From CG1-02-35-72 sp045046885 (GTDB lineage: Bacteria; Bacteroidota; Bacteroidia; Flavobacteriales; Flavobacteriaceae): a DNA stretch of 64,000 nucleotides. The position numbers and the translations under genes were made by a program. Below are positions 61,892-64,000 of the stretch, piece after piece. Position 1 is the stretch's first letter, and the number at the start of each line of letters is the position of its first letter. The notes under the pieces are model-generated. The model made no database searches and was not told the DNA's origin. It saw only the letters and a list, made by a program, of their open reading frames with translations. The DNA is taken from positions 1 through 64,000 of the forward strand of contig JASFYX010000016.1 of assembly GCA_045046885.1 (NCBI GenBank), written 5' to 3'.

Positions 61892-63916
61892 TTAAATGAG
61901 TCCGTGATATTTTCTTAAAAACCATTCGGTCACGGCCGATGCAACAATCAATAAAAGTAACCATTTAAAAGATAACAACGGAATTGTTTTTACTTTTTTC
62001 TTTTGAATGCTTTTAAAATCATTATTAGCAAGAAGTGCAGATTTAAGTTTTTTATAATCTGAAAGCAAAAAGGCCTGCCCTTTATTACTATTTGCTAACA
62101 AAGATAATTTTTTAAAATTGCTATTATAAAATTGCTGTTCTATAGGAAAATTGAGCACAATAAAGGCTCCTTTTTTGGTTAAACCACTTGTTTTATCTTT
62201 AAGGATAAATTCGTAATTCCCTGGATTTAAATTTTGAAGACTGAGATAAAATTTGTCTGATTTTAAAGCTAATGGATAAATATTTTTTAATTGTGATTTT
62301 TCTTTATTAATCGTTAATTCTAATTTTGCACGATTGTCAAAAACTTTTGTAGCATCTAAATAATTAGCCCAAAATTCTATGGGTTGATTGGCATACACAA
62401 CAGGTTTGTACTTAACTGTGAGCTGACTGCTTGATTTAAGTTCAATTAAGTACTGAATAAGTGAATTGATAAAATTATCAAAACCATCAAAACTATTGTT
62501 TTTACTAAAATAGGCCATACGCCATTGCCATAAATTTTCACCAAAAAGAACTGCGCCTTTATTGTTAAAATCTTTAAAAGTGGCTAATAAGGGTTGCTGA
62601 GTTGAAACGGATTCAATATTCTGATATAGTAATACTTGTGGACGAGTTATAAATCTAATTGAACCAAATTTACCAATTAAAGGAGGCATATCTTTAAAAC
62701 CTAAATCTTTAAAAGAAAAAGGTTTATATGTTTTGTTGACGCGTCCAAAAATTTCTTGATTCTGATTGATTGCATTTTTAATAAAAATACTTTGTGCTTT
62801 ATTTAAAAAAGACCAATCGGTTTTAGAACCCGTTATTACAAAATAAGGTTTCTTGTTTTTTTGTAATGATTTAAATAAATTATCTGAATCTGAATTGGGT
62901 TGGTAAAGAATTACAAGCTGGTATTTATTGAGGTCTGATAAATTAAAATGACCAATAGCAACACTTACTTGCCTTTGCTTGTTTATCTCAATACTCCTTT
63001 TTAAAACCCCAATATCAGGATGATTTATAGCGCTGTATATTAGTATTTTAGAATGTTCATCTAAAGTTGTAGTTGAAAAGTAAGCAATGTTGTTTTTAAG
63101 GTTTTTTTCTTTATTTAAAGGGTTAATTTTAACTTTATACTGATGAATACCGACTTTATTTGTCTTTAATTTTACAGTGACAATTTTACTATTTTCACTA
63201 TCAGAAAAAATAATATTTTTAGAAAATAAGGTTTTACCTTTTTCACTTATTCGAAGATTCGTTTTAAAGCCATTTTCTAAATTGTGATTTAGAAAGACTT
63301 CTACGGGGAAATTATTACCTAAATAGGTATATTCATTGGCGTTAATATGGCTTATTTCAAGATCTGTAAATTTTGCTGTATCGCCTGCTACTAATGCATA
63401 TAGAGGTAAATTCATTTTTAAATAAGCATAATCTACTCCTTGTGTTTGATTGCCATCAGAAAATAAGGCTAAAGCTGTATTTTTAGAGTACAATTGCCCT
63501 ATCTGTTTAAGCGCATCATAAATATTTGTACTTGTGTCCTTAAAATTCAAGGAATCTAATTGTCTGAGATTTTTTCCAAAAATAAAGCTTGAAATACTGA
63601 ATTTCTTTTTTAAATCTTTATCGGCTAATAGCCTATTATAGACAGATTTATATTCCCTATCTGCTTTTAAAAAGCGAATAGATTGCGAATTGTCTAAAGC
63701 AAAAACCAATTTAGGTTTAGCGACAGTATAGTTTGTGCTTTTAAATTTTGGATTGATAAAAAGCAGGACTATAAGAAAGAAAGTCAGCGCTCTAAGTCCA
63801 GCTAAATAACGATAAATATCTCCTTTAAATTTAGTCTTATAAAAGTATTGATAATATGAAATGACAAGTGCAAGACCTAATCCGAGGAAAATGTAGAACA
63901 CTGTATATAAAGTCAT
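61892..63916 (-). CDS. Membrane-anchored VWA-type protein
   Basis: 674 residues with two N-terminal membrane helices (VFYIFLGLGLALVISYYQYF and ALTFFLIVLLFIN) and one at the C-terminus. A VWA domain begins KLVFALDNSQSIR with MIDAS motif DNSQS, followed by LALFSDGNQTQG. The rest is Ig-like beta repeats. Resembles BatA/BatB-type and uncharacterised flavobacterial VWA proteins. No MoxR ATPase next to it in this window. Precedes the SPFH gene by 33 bases. Confidence 0.82.
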   Translation of the reverse strand: MTLYTVFYIFLGLGLALVISYYQYFYKTKFKGDIYRYLAGLRALTFFLIVLLFINPKFKSTNYTVAKPKLVFALDNSQSIRFLKADREYKSVYNRLLADKDLKKKFSISSFIFGKNLRQLDSLNFKDTSTNIYDALKQIGQLYSKNTALALFSDGNQTQGVDYAYLKMNLPLYALVAGDTAKFTDLEISHINANEYTYLGNNFPVEVFLNHNLENGFKTNLRISEKGKTLFSKNIIFSDSENSKIVTVKLKTNKVGIHQYKVKINPLNKEKNLKNNIAYFSTTTLDEHSKILIYSAINHPDIGVLKRSIEINKQRQVSVAIGHFNLSDLNKYQLVILYQPNSDSDNLFKSLQKNKKPYFVITGSKTDWSFLNKAQSIFIKNAINQNQEIFGRVNKTYKPFSFKDLGFKDMPPLIGKFGSIRFITRPQVLLYQNIESVSTQQPLLATFKDFNNKGAVLFGENLWQWRMAYFSKNNSFDGFDNFINSLIQYLIELKSSSQLTVKYKPVVYANQPIEFWANYLDATKVFDNRAKLELTINKEKSQLKNIYPLALKSDKFYLSLQNLNPGNYEFILKDKTSGLTKKGAFIVLNFPIEQQFYNSNFKKLSLLANSNKGQAFLLSDYKKLKSALLANNDFKSIQKKKVKTIPLLSFKWLLLLIVASAVTEWFLRKYHGLI

Positions 63917-63927
63917 TTTTTAAAAGT

Positions 63928-64000
63928 TTAAGTCAGCATACCGCCATCAACATTTATAACCTGTCCTGTTATATAAGTCGCCAAATCTGAAGCTAAAAAT
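63928..64000 (-). CDS. Short-chain dehydrogenase, C-terminal fragment (FabG-like); cut by window edge
   Basis: Last 24 codons before the stop at 63928: FLASDLATYITGQVINVDGGMLT, the classic C-terminal motif of 3-oxoacyl-ACP reductase-type SDRs (TGQ..NVDGG). The rest lies outside the window. Stop is 12 bases upstream of the VWA gene's start, in the same direction, so they are probably cotranscribed. Confidence 0.8.
   Translation of the reverse strand, partial: FLASDLATYITGQVINVDGGMLT

Overview
The window is a chromosomal segment of a marine- or host-type Flavobacteriaceae bacterium (phylum Bacteroidota). The evidence is the strong A+T bias, the lack of Shine-Dalgarno motifs, many promoters of the Bacteroidota primary-sigma type (TTTG, 18-19 bases, TAnnTTTG), and the gene families: DUF4252 proteins next to an ECF sigma factor, fused E1 alpha/beta dehydrogenase, prohibitin-like SPFH protein, very large BNR/VPS10-type repeat proteins and TonB-era secreted peptidases. 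No phage, plasmid, CRISPR or rRNA genes were seen. Both ends cut genes (aspartokinase at the left, a short-chain dehydrogenase at the right).

Layout. 1-5.7 kb, minus strand: a lipoprotein/beta-propeller pair, then pepT-lysA, then a threonine/isoleucine-rich leader peptide ahead of the aspartokinase (ThrA) gene. 5.7-12.8 kb: patatin phospholipase, S41 protease, an ECF sigma/anti-sigma/DUF4252/DUF4252 operon, and an M1 aminopeptidase. 12.8-17.3 kb: an XRE repressor divergent from an M14-type carboxypeptidase with four matching palindromic operators, an Lrp-type regulator and a fused E1 2-oxoacid dehydrogenase. 17.3-33 kb: repeats, then secreted or envelope enzymes (alpha/beta hydrolase, penicillin-acylase family, two BNR giants of about 1000 residues), cold-shock protein and a DEAD-box helicase, a retinol-saturase-like oxidoreductase and DUF1684. 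33-36 kb: a second ECF sigma cluster with a Spy-like periplasmic protein and an outer-membrane protein. 36-46 kb: tandem DEAD-box helicases, paraoxonase-like protein, M19 dipeptidase, thioesterase, a NifX-like protein with a natural His6 tail, S4-domain protein, SDR, TPMT-type methyltransferase, phosphoribosyltransferase, shikimate kinase, tRNA-Lys and tRNA-Leu.

46-60 kb, plus strand, is the functional centrepiece: a complete reductive pyrimidine degradation locus. Two transporters (NCS1 and SSS) bring in substrate; PreT/PreA reduce uracil or thymine; dihydropyrimidinase opens the ring; beta-ureidopropionase yields beta-alanine (or beta-aminoisobutyrate); a class III aminotransferase and methylmalonate-semialdehyde dehydrogenase finish to acetyl- or propionyl-CoA. 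The locus is peppered with foreign-looking pieces: a lone integron-like gene cassette with an attC-like end (49017-50169), a four-helix-bundle (S23-type) gene, and several short palindromic repeats.

60-64 kb: a carboxypeptidase-regulatory-domain protein, prohibitin-family SPFH protein, a membrane-anchored VWA protein and the tail of an SDR gene. The most notable non-gene signals are the thr leader/attenuator, the four-operator XRE regulon, the single-cassette attC structure and a dispersed hairpin family with a conserved mismatch.
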